Assembly (NCBI GenBank): GCA_000711775.1
Contig: ARYC01018502.1
Span: 41,166 to 105,165, forward strand
DNA from: Oxytricha trifallax
Taxonomy: Eukaryota > Ciliophora > Spirotrichea > Sporadotrichida > Oxytrichidae
Direction of reading: 5' to 3'
DNA length: 64,000 nt
The translations under genes and the position numbers were made by a program. The notes beneath the pieces were generated by a model. The model was not told where the DNA came from and did no database searches. It was given only the letters and a program-made list of their open reading frames with translations. Position 1 is the first letter of the stretch, and every line of letters begins with the position of its first letter. Below are positions 33,424-44,900 of the stretch, one piece after another.

Positions 33424-36400
33424 AAATGAACATATATTTCCCATACTCAAATCAGCTTATAAATTTAAGTCTTTATGAAATAAATTCTTAATATATGAAA
33501 ATAATAAAGCTTCGGATTAATCATTGACTTCATCCTACTATTTTTATTTCTTAATTATATGTTTAATATAGAAATTTTTCAAAGATAGACCACAGTCAAT
33601 CCTACAATCTGCTTTTACATGCTAAATTAAAAGTACATTATTTCACTGATATTATCTACTATTTATTAAGTAATTTGTTTGGTAGAGTGTCAATTTATAG
33701 TTATAAAATTTTATTTCTATCTTTAAATAGTAGTATTTTTCAGTTCAAATCTATTAAGATTACTAATTCTTGAAGTATAAATGTTTAATCATAAACAACT
33801 TCATAGAAGTTGTTTAGTTTTACAATAAATTTATATTTAATATTTAGGATTTCACAATTTTTATATTGCAAAAACTTATTTTCATTAATAGTTATTAAAA
33901 ACAGTGTAGGAATTGTACTTTTAATTAAAAAATCTTTATTTTAATGGTGGTATAAGATTTCTTGAACGATTAAATATTAAACGGATATTGTTACGTTATT
34001 CAAGTATTTCAAGATAATAATTGCGTTAATAAATGAAGGAACTTTAATAAATATAATTGGATAATATAAAGTGACAAGTTGTACGATAATTACAGATGAT
34101 TGGATTGTAACATCAAACTTAAATCCGTTAATCAAGGGGGATACTGAAGTATTATAAAGAACAGAAAATTGAGTTTAGATAAGAACTAAAAAATAGAATA
34201 AACTTCGAATCATCTCACATTAAAATAAGAAATATTTATATAGATATATAACGGATCGATTCTAGCCTAACAAGAATAAGAGTTCTTAGAAATCTTATAT
34301 ACAGAAAGGCCCTAAATTTATGAAATAAATTATAATGACTCATTGATTATTAAAACAATTATATTTATTACAATTAGATTAGAGGGGAATTTGTTGATTG
34401 TAGTTATATAATTTTATAAGCTAAATAATAAAAAAGTTTTAGTAAAAAAAAGTTCTCAAAAAGTATTTTTTATAATTTTATTGAGTATGAAACTTCCCCC
34501 AAAATTTTAATCATCTTTTAAATTTCATTAATGAAAAAAGAGTATGAATTAGAAAAAAATAATATTAAAGAATTTATTACAAGGGATTCCAGAATAATTC
34601 TGGAATTCCAGAATTATGACTGGAATTCATTCATGATTCTGGAATTTTTGGTGATTCCAGAATGATTCTGGAACGATCGGAAATTCCAGAATTGTGGGGG
34701 GATCCAAATATTTCAGATTTAAAGTTTGGTTTTTAAACCAATATAAGAATTGGGGTCTCCTTCTACAAAGACAAATGATTTTGACTTAGATTTAGAAATT
34801 GTGGGATTATTTCTACTTTTTTAGCTTAGGGAGTCGAAATTATCTTCCTCTCCGCCTTCTAATTGCTACTCCTATGAACCCACAAACTTGTAACTTTCAT
34901 CCCGTGGGTTATAATTATTTAAACAAATTCAAAAAGATATTTAGTTTTTTTCTTCATAATTAGTTGAATTTCCAATGCATTTATTTCAAATCATATATAT
35001 TTTAAATTAAAATATCTTACATTGATTGAAAAAAAGATTCTATTTGCTTATCTTTAAAGAAAGTAATATAATCATTTAATTTAGTTTTTTCCTTAACTTA
35101 TTTATTATACTCCTTTGACATTTGCTATTTTATTTATCTTATGAGCCCTCCCTTACTCTCTCCTCAGTTAAGAATATATCACTGATAATATTAATAATAA
35201 ATCTATTAGTTTTTGTAATTTAATTCTTAAAAAGCATAAGATAATCATTGAAAAGAACAGCAACTCTTAAATACTATTACTTAAGAACAATTCTAACGTG
35301 CTAATTAATATATAATTATGATTAGTCTATAGCTAAAAATTATAATCAAATGCTTTATTTATTGAATTTGCAACTTTAAATATTGTATATAGAATTTTAT
35401 TAAATGGCATGATTCAATGAATACATGAGCATTTAATTAATAAAGAAATTTAGAATCTCTTTTAAAGTTGATAAAAAAACTAAAATATGTTAAAAATCTC
35501 ATAAAAAAACAATTATAGATTAAATATGCGAACAACATTAATATATATTTTATTTTAGTCATTTTAATTATCTCCCCAAATAGATTTTATATTTATAATA
35601 TTTAAATTAATAAATAATAATTCAATACTAGACCCAATTATTGCAAAGAATGCTATCACTATTCCCATAATACATATTAATTTTATTTAAAATACCTAAT
35701 AAAATACCTCCTGTCTTTGACAGCACTTCTACAAAGTTGTTATTTTTTCTTTCGACTTTAACTTCTTCACTTGATATTTTAAATATAAGCTTTGTATAGT
35801 AAACTCAAATTGTATATTTTTATTTCAAATTTTAGCCAAAATATATGTTTAAAAATTTGTCTTAGAAAGATAATTATTGTATAGAATGTCTAAATTGCTT
35901 TTTATATAGAATAAGGTTTATGCTGGGCTTAGATCTTTTATCTATTCCATTTCGAACTCACTGTAAAGAAATTAATAATCAAATTTATCAAATTACTCAG
36001 CCAATCGTGATGTACTGCCTTCAGCCTTATTCAATGCTAATTACAGAAAATGAGTAATATTTATTGATAATATCATATCACTAAAATTATCTCAATCTAA
36101 ATGTAAAGCATTGAAATATTTCCTGATAAAATAATGAGTGCCTTTAAAAATTTATTCACTTGTTTAAAAGCTTCTTCATACTTCTTCACCTAATCTTAAG
36201 GTAAAACTCATTATTTGATAAATAAAAGTAAATCGAATGACATACAGTTTTCAGTGAAGCACTTTTGCTTACAAATATTATAAAAAGATTAGCTGTTCCT
36301 AATGATTTTATTGCTTACCTGCTATAAATTTTATTTAAAAAATCCTTCTTCTGGGATTAAAAAGTAGAGATCATCAATAAAATATAACTAGTGAACTTAT

Positions 36401-39400
36401 TTCAAGCTTAAAACTTTTTTTTTAATGACTATACTTCTTAGAATTCCATTTATTATAATTATAGATAATAATAATTTTTATTAATGCTAATCTAAAATCT
36501 AGCTATTTTGAAAATTGTGAAGAAAGAAAGAATTCTTTATCAAAATAAAGTTTCCAAAATTAGTTCTTTATTTTTGGTTCTAAATAAATAAAAATTTATT
36601 TCATACTATTCTTGTACATCAACGACCGTCTTTACTGGAAACTCTACGAATTCTTGAATGTCAAAAAATTTACTAGTTTTATAAACTCTCATTAAATATA
36701 AATTAATATTGATTTCAATTGAGGGTAATTATAAAATAATTTAAATAGCCTTGATATTTTTTTAATTTATTACATTTAAAAGTAACTCTGATCGAGGCTT
36801 AATTTAGGAATGATTTATTGCTAACTTCAATTTAATAACAGTAAGTTTATTATGAATAATCAAAGATTTATCATTGTAAATAATTATTTTTTCCATGAGT
36901 TTTAAAAATCATGTTTAAGGTTATAATTTTTGAAACTTTAATATTTCATTGATTATACATAATAATCATATTCGGATCTTTCTCACAATCATCTCCAAAG
37001 CATGGCTGCATCTCAATTACCAAATTTTTTGCGTTGGTTTAAAGAGAACTTGTGTAATTATCCTCTAAGCAGAACCACGTATCCCATTCATTAAATTAAT
37101 TTTATCTGTATATTAGATCAATAATAAGATTTGTATCATTTTTATATTATAAAAATGATTTAATAAAACACGCACACACAAAAAGTTAACTCTATTTTAT
37201 ACAATTTAATCTTTGATTTATAGTTAACCCAAACTACAATTTCTTTTAATTTTTTTAATATTCTATCTTTTTATATAATTTAAAATAGTAATATTATTTT
37301 ATATTAATGTATTGGTAGATTTTTCTTTGATCTTTATAAAATTAATCTCCTTGCATTCACATAATTTATATTATACTTTTCCAATAAAATTATAGCAATT
37401 TTTTAATATCTTTTTAATCATAAATTCACTCTAATTTATTAAAGAAATAATATAAAATCCAATATTAAACATAAAACATATATATTCTCTCTGGATATCC
37501 ACAGTCTTATAAAATTAATTTAAATATTTCTTATAATAATTATTAATCTTTCCAAATTTAATATTAATTTTTTTAAATATTCTAGTTGAAAACTATGATT
37601 AATTTCTTTTAATATATTATAACATAATAATCATTGAATTGTAAGAATTATATATAGCAAGTAAAAATAAATTAAAAATATTGCAGTTATCTTTGTCTAA
37701 AAACTAAGATAATATAATAATTGTTTGATAGATACTAAATAAATGCTGGAATTTGATATAGAATTAGTACTTTCAATTATTTCACTGCTGAAATTCGATA
37801 AAATAGTGCTTACAATAGTAAAATTTAGTAAATTTAAAGTTTTCTATTGAATAGATACAAAGTTTTCAATGTTTGGAAAATCAGGAAAATGATAATTTAT
37901 TTTGATTCAATTTACTTTTTCAATTCAAAATACTATAAATATAGTAAATATATTTGAATTATGTTGAAATTTATATAATATAGTAAAATTATTGAAATTG
38001 TAAATAACTTAAATTTATATTAATAGAAGTTAAATGAATTGTCGTTTTAATTATTTTATCGTTTAATTCAGCGAAAACTATCTATAATAATAGTTTCATT
38101 TATATAAAGACAAATTTATATTTAACTTTGATAATATAATAATTGGGTATTTTGCAAAGCTAAAACTTACATTAAAATGTTTATTTATACTAGAAATTAT
38201 TCTATACTTTCATTTAAAAAATATCTCGCATTTTAATTATATTCAATTAGAGAGATTCTTTTTTAATATATAATTATTGTTTTATTTTTCGCTAATATTT
38301 ATTTATATGTTATTAAAAGTAACAGTCTCCCTCATTTATACCTTGCTCTATATGCCCATAAGTCAATTCTATTGGATCATACATTTATATCATTGTATTA
38401 TAAACATTATACTAAAATTATATTTTAATTGTATAGGCATAAAAAGTTATATATCTGCTTGTATTTCCAAACTATGTATAAGGCCAGATTTTCACCTGAA
38501 TTTAAACTCAAAATTTAAGTATGAGATATTTTAATTATGTTTATAATACAATGATATAAAGTAATTGAAATGTTATTAAAAAATAATTGTCTGCTTAATT
38601 GGGAAATATTTATGATGAGATTAGATTATATTATAAAACTATATTTTAATCAAATAAATGGTTTTAAATTGCGATATCAAATTGCTTCTAATCAAAATCT
38701 ACACCTTCTTAAAAAGTAAGTAAATAAATGGAAAGTAAAGATTTATAATTTTCTTTCGAATCAAGCAAGCCCAAAACTTATTTTAAATATTGATTTATAA
38801 AATAATAAAAATAATATGGTAACGATATTAGATCTTTACAATAATTTTTTTAAAAAATGTTACAGCTATTAGTAGAATTATATTCAAAAATTGATTAATT
38901 TTATTATCATTGAATAAGGTATCATAAAATAAACCTAAATTAAAAAAATTGCTAAATTTAAGGGCAACTATCTCACCAAATTTGTAAAATTTATTTTTGA
39001 AAAAATAATGATTCAAAATCTGATTCATTTTTTAAACTAAACTCTTAAAAAAGAAGTTAAAGGTTTCCAATCTTTTAGAGCACAATTTTTATATATAATA
39101 TTTTTCTAAAAATGGTTATATAAATTAGCACATTTTATGAAAATTAATGGTATAATACTATATTTATATGTATACTTTTGGCATGTAAATAATTAAACTT
39201 CTTATATCTTCTCCACATTGCTTCATTAAGAATAATAAAAAATCGAATAAGTAATTGATTCATAAACTCTTTTAAAATGCCTTTTTATGCTATTTCATAA
39301 TGATTCTGCTGAGTTAGTCCTCTGTTTTAATTTATATTTTGATATAATATTTGCTCAATTGTAAGTACTTCTCTATTTAGAATGATATATACTTTAAAAA

Positions 39401-40459
39401 TTAAGTTTATCTCTCAACCATATCAATTTCCCATATTTATCTTGCAAATCTGCTTTAGTGTTCTCTTTATTTAATCTTCTTAATCAATTTTTCTTTTAAG
39501 GGTAAACATTAATATGCCTACCATTAATTCCTCCATTAATCATAATTTTTTCTTCAATCTAATGCTGCTAATTTTAATAAAATTTTGAAATGAATTTCTT
39601 CTGTAATTGCTTTTTTGAATAATTATCGTTTATAGATTTTGCACTTTATCAATTAGGTAAATAATAAATGCATCTAAAATCTAAAAAGTAAATGGTTGAT
39701 TATGATTGTAATATACGAAAGGTTCATATATTAATTTAGAAACTCTTTATGGTAGTGTATAATTTAACGCGGGTCTCTAAGTATTAATATATTGTCATAA
39801 ATAATCACATTTCAATTCTCATATCCAAGAATTTATTAAATTCAAATATCTTCCTAAATTATAAATAAAGCCTTCATCATTTATAAATGAGCTCATATAT
39901 TACTTGCGAGTTCATTCTTAAATTAAATTAAGTTTATAGTTACTTATTTACTACTTTATTATGAATTGATATATAATTTCAATTAATTTTAATATTACAA
40001 ATCTGCCCAGAGGAGTCTACTACCCAAGATATTCTAAAATATAAATAAAAGAGGCTTTCATTAAGAAATATTATGATTAAGAAAGAAAATTATAAAATTA
40101 ACATTTAAATCTTGCTATTGTTATTTAAAAATAAATTATTAAATTTTTAGAACTTAAAACTTTATAAAATACATTCCTAATTAATGAGTATAGCACAATA
40201 TTAAGAATTTTGGAGTTTAAAATAATCGATGTACGAGACTATAGTTTTAACTGTTGATTCATTGTTTCTTAAATCTAGTAGCAATAATGCAATAAAATTA
40301 TTAAAAAACATTTATTAAATGCAAAGTAACCTATGACCAGAAATAATGAAACTAAACTGAGCATGCCACCAAAGAATGTTTTATTAGTTGATTCTCCCTT
40401 ATAGTTAAGTTAGATTTTGTGACCATACATATCGATAGACTTTACGAGTCCTCCAAGCT
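30609..40459 (-). CDS. Gene B: two-TM membrane protein family, germline form
   Basis: The same MDS order as A and C: QLGGLVKSIDMYGH, TM1, LLLLDLRNNESTVKTIVSYI, a Cys loop (MQPCFGDDCEKDPNM), RVYKTSKFFDIQEFVEFPVK, LNKAEGSTSRLAEQFDKFDY, TGG/IMGIVIAFFAII (TM2), SDIFLTEERVREGSQ, the acidic NPRDESYKFVG to EGDPNSYIG, LIRLLQSRKPFQYVFKDGFR with CCC, VPFFKKNMLSNKLLR, NMIELFTDC, and EQKLFSGIMRKSLVRAM. Likely last segments near 30780-30900 and ENDKEDLEDQS with TGA at 30609-30611. I saw no frame break, so B is the best candidate for a functional copy. A 1.8-kb inverted-repeat element and a D-type fragment lie inside its IESs. The family's function is unknown; the ATG MDS was not found. Confidence 0.8.
31750..31940 (-). 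other. Gene B MDS (LFSGIM block)
   Basis: Reads MKILDNILGRQSKPCLPNRT, LEQKLFSGIMRKSLVRAMLI and HDDQQIDLNS, clearly homologous to A 21345-21518. Confidence 0.8.
31990..32197 (-). other. Gene B MDS (coiled-coil to TDC)
   Basis: Reads LKLVQRVYLSRYQRKLVPFF, KKNMLSNKLLRQKEKQEKTM and YLQDIATNMIELFTDCKE. The frame is intact where gene A has lost a base. Confidence 0.85.
32198..32229 (-). other. IES, gene B site 4 (32 bp, pointer AAAACC)
   Basis: AAAACC (plus strand) occurs at 32192-32197 and 32224-32229. Excision joins IKQMKV to LKLVQRVY. Confidence 0.85.
32250..32727 (-). other. IES specific to gene B (478 bp, pointer ATATT)
   Basis: ATATT (plus strand) occurs at 32245-32249 and 32723-32727. Excision joins KQLDISN to IIKQMKV through a micro-MDS of about 20 bp (32224-32249). 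A and C have no IES at this point. Confidence 0.75.
32723..32901 (-). other. Gene B MDS (basic, CCC cluster)
   Basis: Reads GLIRLLQSRKPFQYVFKDGF, RDFIRTYFCCCMNNRRVRLR and KQLYSLAKEKIQKQLDISN. Confidence 0.85.
33357..33420. repeat. (ATT)n microsatellite
   Basis: About 21 uninterrupted ATT units inside the inverted-repeat element. It may be the tail of a LINE/SINE insertion, but no matching body was found next to it. Confidence 0.9.
33948..34380 (+). other. Orphan coding-like segments inside the inverted-repeat element
   Basis: Plus-strand stretches with coding composition and TAA/TAG as Gln: DFLNDQILNGYCYVIQVFQD, GTLINIIGQYKVTSCTIITD then DWIVTSNLNPLIKGDTEVLQ, and YNGSILAQQEQEFLEILYTE. They might be MDSs of an extracellular protein. 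DDWIVTS recalls a trypsin-fold strand, but the His-Cys following in true proteases is missing. The gene is not identified. Confidence 0.35.
34735..34921 (-). other. Gene B MDS (acidic linker, EGDPNSY)
   Basis: Reads NYNPRDESYKFVGSQEQQLE, GGEEDNFDSLSQKSRNNPTI and KSFVFVEGDPNSYIG. Closest to gene C in this segment. Confidence 0.85.
35090..35185 (-). other. Gene B MDS (TEERV)
   Basis: Reads SDIFLTEERVREGSQDKQNS. Follows TM2 in the family order. Confidence 0.75.
35640..35673 (-). other. Gene B MDS (TM2)
   Basis: Reads IMGIVIAFFAII. Confidence 0.8.
35674..35707 (-). other. IES, gene B site 2 (34 bp, pointer AATAC)
   Basis: AATAC (plus strand) occurs at 35669-35673 and 35703-35707, with another copy at 35692-35696 inside the IES. 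Excision joins LSKTGG to IMGIVIAFF. Confidence 0.85.
35703..36065 (-). other. Gene B MDSs (KAEGS block and TGG block)
   Basis: About 35925-36065 reads LNKAEGSTSRLAEQFDKFDY then QFLYSEFEMEQIKDL. About 35703-35790 reads EEVKVERKNNNFVEVLSKTG-like sequence ending TGG. Confidence 0.78.
36605..36700 (-). other. Gene B MDS (YKTSKFF)
   Basis: Reads MRVYKTSKFFDIQEFVEFPV then KTVVDVQE. Confidence 0.85.
36955..37105 (-). other. Gene B MDS (Cys loop)
   Basis: Reads EWDTWFCLEDNYTSSLQTNA then KNLVIEMQPCFGDDCEKDPN. Three cysteines align with gene C. Confidence 0.82.
38400..38510 (-). other. Gene B MDS (LEIQADI segment)
   Basis: Reads KSGLIHSLEIQADIQLFMPI then QLKYNF. Gene C has the matching segment at 60405-60475. 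The plus-strand open stretch across it is a shadow. Confidence 0.65.
38830..39575 (-). pseudogene. Fragment F: D-type membrane-protein segments inside an IES of gene B
   Basis: About 39405-39487 reads RRLNKENTKADLQDKYGKLI then WLRDKLNF, the cytoplasmic block that precedes the TM array in D-type proteins. Further down, KGILKEFMNQLLIRFFIILN and NQFLNIILLIAVTFFKKIIV at 38830-38900 could be following helices. This order fits the family on the minus strand, but frames change often and no stop-to-tail structure is clear. It is either a relic or part of another scrambled gene. Confidence 0.4.
40200..40292 (-). other. Gene B MDS after TM1
   Basis: Reads LLLLDLRNNESTVKTIVSYI then DYFKL. Nearly identical to C (ESTVKTIVSYIDHSK). 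Confidence 0.85.
40293..40324 (-). other. IES, gene B site 1 (32 bp, pointer AATGCAA)
   Basis: AATGCAA (plus strand) occurs at 40286-40292 and 40318-40324. Excision gives IGYFALLLLDLRNNE. Confidence 0.88.
40318..40459 (-). other. Gene B MDS (N-terminal conserved block and TM1)
   Basis: Reads QLGGLVKSIDMYGHKIQLNY-like sequence, then the glycine-rich FFGGMLSLVS TM1 to IGYFA. The upstream codons lead into a TGA, so the ATG is on another MDS. Confidence 0.82.
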
Positions 40460-41371
40460 GTCTAATAAATATTAATCATTCTTATAATTTATTTGTAAAA
40501 TCAATTGATATAATTAATAATTATAATTTCGAATATCCAGGCATTATAATCAATAATGGGTTATGGAAAATTTTAATAAATTTAATTATAATATTTTTTC
40601 CAGTTAAACATTATTTTAACTATTGCAAAGAGTTAGATTAATTCATTGTTTTTTGAGCAGATTTTAAGTAATTTTTAGTTTATAATAAGCTTAAAATTAT
40701 CATATTATAAAACTACATCTATTTTTACAATTAATAAAGTGAAATAATATGCTTATTATGTATTTTTTCTCAAAATATATTTGCAACAAATTTATGTTTG
40801 TAAAACCTCTAAATAACTTCAATAATTTTGGCTCTTATATTTAATTTATTTATAAAATATAGTCTGCACATTTTATTGATACAAGATTGTTAAATATTCC
40901 AAATTTTAATTTATAATTTATTAATCATTATTTTTCCTAATAATAGTAAGCAATCTTTTTCTTGACTAATTGTTTATTTTATATTAATTTTAAATTATTT
41001 TTTAGAGACTTTAATATTATCCATTTTTATTTTTTATCTAAACTCAGATTAAAATATTGTAAATTTATATTGGCTTGCAATTAATCTAATTTAATTAATA
41101 TACTTTAATTGTTAAACCTAATAAACAGTCTAGTATTATGAGCTAATTATTATATAATTTTTATTTTTTGTTTTAATAATGAGATTTTCTGTGCTAAAGT
41201 AAAGTTGTTAGTTTACTATGGGATCTTATGATATTAATTTAGCATTAATTGTAAGCCTTTGATACATAAGATGCTGTATTTAAACATTAAACTATAAGAA
41301 TAGTAATATAAAAAAATATTCAATATCAAGGGGGGTTTTTTTAATTATATTAGTAAGTTAGGATGAGGTGA

Positions 41372-41405
41372 ACAGATCTGGAATCTTTCAAAATTCCAGA
41401 TCTGT
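41372..41405. repeat. Perfect short palindrome between genes B and E
   Basis: ACAGATCTGGAAT and its complement flank an 8-base loop. Imperfect pairing of GATGAGGT with ACCCCATC extends the stem. It lies between the divergent 5' sides of B and E, so it could be a terminator-like or regulatory hairpin, or a small insertion. Confidence 0.65.
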
Positions 41406-41949
41406 ACCCCATCTGTAACTTAATTATATGGAAAAATTTCATTTTTTATAAAAAATATAAAAATACATTAAACTTCAGGATTTCAACTTTTCATAATAAT
41501 AATAGAAAAACAAAAAGCTATCTTTAACTAAATAAAATTTGATGTATAGATTTATTCCTTTTAAATTCATCATTTTCTAAATCAGAAGTCTAATTCTATA
41601 TTAATGAGTAATCTTATAATATTAAAAATAATTTTTTTAAATAAACTTCTCTCTTTTATTATTTGAAAGTCTATAGTTTATACTTCGTTATAAGAAAGAA
41701 TTTATAAAGCTGAAATTTTCTATATTTAATCGAAATAAAAAATTAATTGCTAAATTAAATTATAAAAGCCATCAGTATAGAATAGTAGATTAACAAGGTT
41801 TTTAAGATAGAGAAATTATTATAAATATTTTTACAAGTTTTGTAAAGAGTAGATATCATAATAATTTTGGATATAATGCTATACACATTAAATACGTGAG
41901 TTTATCAAAATCTTATAAATAAAAATATTAAAAATATATAAAGATAATC

Positions 41950-44900
41950 TTACCAAAGTTATTATTTTGCTGCTACTTCTAGTAACCGAATTGTAGTATA
42001 TGTTTACTTTAAAATAATAAATTAATTTTTATTATTGAAGTAAGGGAAACTTTCATTTCTAGTCTAATCTGAATTCGGATATACAAACATAAATTCATAT
42101 ATAGAGTGACAAAAGGTTGATATTGTAAAAAAATACTTTCGATTTGTCAAAATGAATAAACTAGTTAAATATTTAATTTAGTATATTTTCAAATCAAAAG
42201 TGACTAAACATTCTAATATAAATTGATTCTTCGGTAGTTCCTGCCATTAGAGCTGAACTATACTATTGACAATATTATTTTGATTCCTCCCATAAAGTTA
42301 GATAATTAATTTTTAAGATATTTCCTAAGAATATTAAAAGGGGTCTTGGCCCATTAGATAAAGTTAATTAGATCAATAACTACTGCCTCATATTTAATGC
42401 GCTATTCAAAGACTATTGTTAAGCCTTTGTTTGGAAACATTTTCAAAAAAAATAATTGAAAAAATAATTAATTAATTTTAATTCTAATTCATTATTCTGA
42501 ATCCGATGTATTTATCCCATATTTTTAATATTTATTTAATTTGTCAAAAGATATTTATTTAAGATTAAAGTTTCAATAATCTCAAAATGTTTTTAATCGT
42601 TTAATTAAAGTTTTTTTGTGAAATTAAATTTGCGTAAACTAACAAATATTTCTTAATTGCATAAAATGATTTATTAATTGAATTTTAACAAGAGTTAATA
42701 TAGATTATTATAACTTGAATGTAATAAATGTAGCATTTTGATTTACATTAGCTGTTAAAAATGTATCAAATTTAATCATTAATTTTTAAAATATCTTATT
42801 TTATTGTAATTATAATTTTTGTCATTAAGGTAATTAATGCTATTCACGCCAAAAATTTTCAAAATTTTTTGGAGATAATACGTTTCCTGGTAATAATGAA
42901 ATAAGTACTATTTTAGAGATTAATATCAGTATATATAAATTTTATTTTGGTAGAGGCAATTTTTATGTAAATATTCAAAAAAAATTAAATAAGAAACTAT
43001 TAAATTTTAAATAACATTCCAATAAAATATTTGAAAATAATAATTATTAAGGAATATTTTTAGTTTACTAAATAAAAATATTTTGACACTATTGTATTGC
43101 TTGAAATTCATTGTGAAGACCCTTCAAAATGATTAATTTGAGCTTGCTGGTTATTAATCATCCAATTTTAAAGTAAATACGGGATTTTTATTTGTGATGA
43201 TCATTCTTATGGCTATTTCTCTATTACTGACTATGGTCCTTGACTTATTAAATTTTGACTTTAGAGTGTAACAAAGTTTTTCATTTTTATATTAAAATTT
43301 ACAGGTACAGAATTATGAAACACAAATTATCATTTTAGAAGAAGCATTTCAAAATAAAAAAATATAAATAAATAGATACTAAAAATATAAACAAATGATT
43401 TATTTATTTTAATCATCTTAAATTAATAAAGTGAGTTTCATTCAGTTCCTCTAAATGCTAAAGATACTAAACATATTAAAATAAACAACACAATAAGTCA
43501 TTTCTGATATTTTTTGAGTTAAAGTCTGTAAATTTGATATTAACTATAGAAAATATTTAATTTTTACTCTTATTGCAGTATTTTTTGGTTTTTAAAAAAA
43601 TAATTGTATGGTTTTAATAGACATGAAAAATTATCATATAAATTATGTATGGTGCATTTTACATTTAAAATATAGATGGGCTCTTTTATTAAGTCTTATT
43701 GACTCTTAGAAAAGATTTCTAAATTCTTTGACGAGATAATTATTAAGAATGGATTATGCAAAAATTTAATGAATAAATATTCATTTAAAAGATTGAATAA
43801 TCAAAAAAAGGTGATTAAAATTGTCTTTAGCCGAATTAATATTTAATTAGTACCAAAAATATAATTCGGTGCAGTTATATTGCATTTTCGAATGATTTCA
43901 GTTTTAATTATACTATAATTAAATTGAAATTATCTTTTCATTCAAAAATATTTCTACTAAAATATTTAAAATGTTAGAATATTTTAACAACAATTAATAA
44001 AGTTGTAGCAGTTGTTATAGTTTAACTTGGTCATAAGATTTTTCAATGAATCTTACTAAGAGATATTATTGTTTTCCTTCATAAATATTTATACTCTAAA
44101 TCAAAATTTAGATGGAGATATCACAGCATTTAATGCATCCATAGTACTACTTTCTGTTTCAGTATTTAGTAAAATAACTAAATATTAATAAATTTAAAAT
44201 GATAAATTAAAAAATTATTAAATTAATAGAACAAATTCAAGGAATGGTAGAAGCTCAAGGTAAATAAATTTAAGGAATATTTAATAATTGTGTTAATTTT
44301 ATAAATAGGCAAGAATATAAGAGCGTAGGAATACTTTCGAAAATTAGGAAATTTACTATATTAAAATAATTAATCAATTAAATAAATTTGTATTAACCTT
44401 TATCGAAACCTAGTCAAATATAGAGCTTTTTAGAAATTTTAATTAGACATTACCATTGATGATGCAATTTATCCCATTGTTATATTGAGATAATTGATAT
44501 TAATTTTGGACAACTTTTTCAATTTTAATTATCTCAAAATTTTTATCAATTTATCTCACTTCAACTATATGATAAATTGCACCCTAAAATAATAAAGTCC
44601 AATTAAAGTTTAAACTCTCTATCAAACAACTAATATATTGTCTAAATTTTTTAAAAAAAAGCTTATTTTGACTAATTAAATTAATTATTAATTTTATTAT
44701 ATTTAATCTCACAATTTCTACTGTATGATTCTTATAATAATAATAAATTATAGATTTGAGACATAGTTCCTGCAATTTAATAATTTTTGAATTATCCTAC
44801 TGATTGATTTTATATCTTCCGAATCAATTAAATGCCAAAAACTACCTGACTAACTCAAATTGATACAAATTACAGCTTAAATTTTGATTTAATTTTGTAT

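Larger units (their letters stand above)
32913..34713. mobile_element. 1.8-kb inverted-repeat element with TTCCAGAA-type iterated termini
   Basis: The left end AAATATTTGGATCCCCCC and the complementary right end enclose arms of about 110 bp. The arms are built from repeats of GGAATTCCAGAA, TTCCAGAATCATTCTGGAA and CCGATCGTTCC, many of them themselves palindromic. The interior is A/T-rich and holds a long (ATT)n run and a possible foreign coding segment. It accounts for the enlarged IES. Confidence 0.8.
32902..34739 (-). other. IES, gene B site 3, expanded to 1838 bp (pointer AAACC)
   Basis: AAACC (plus strand) occurs at 32897-32901 and 34735-34739. Excision joins EGDPNSYIG to LIRLLQSRK in frame. 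The IES is filled by an inverted-repeat element (32913-34713). Confidence 0.88.

Noticed and set aside
34060-34150. Trypsin-like protease motif in IITDDWIVTS
   Set aside because: The catalytic histidine and neighbouring cysteine expected after this strand are absent, and no other protease motif follows.
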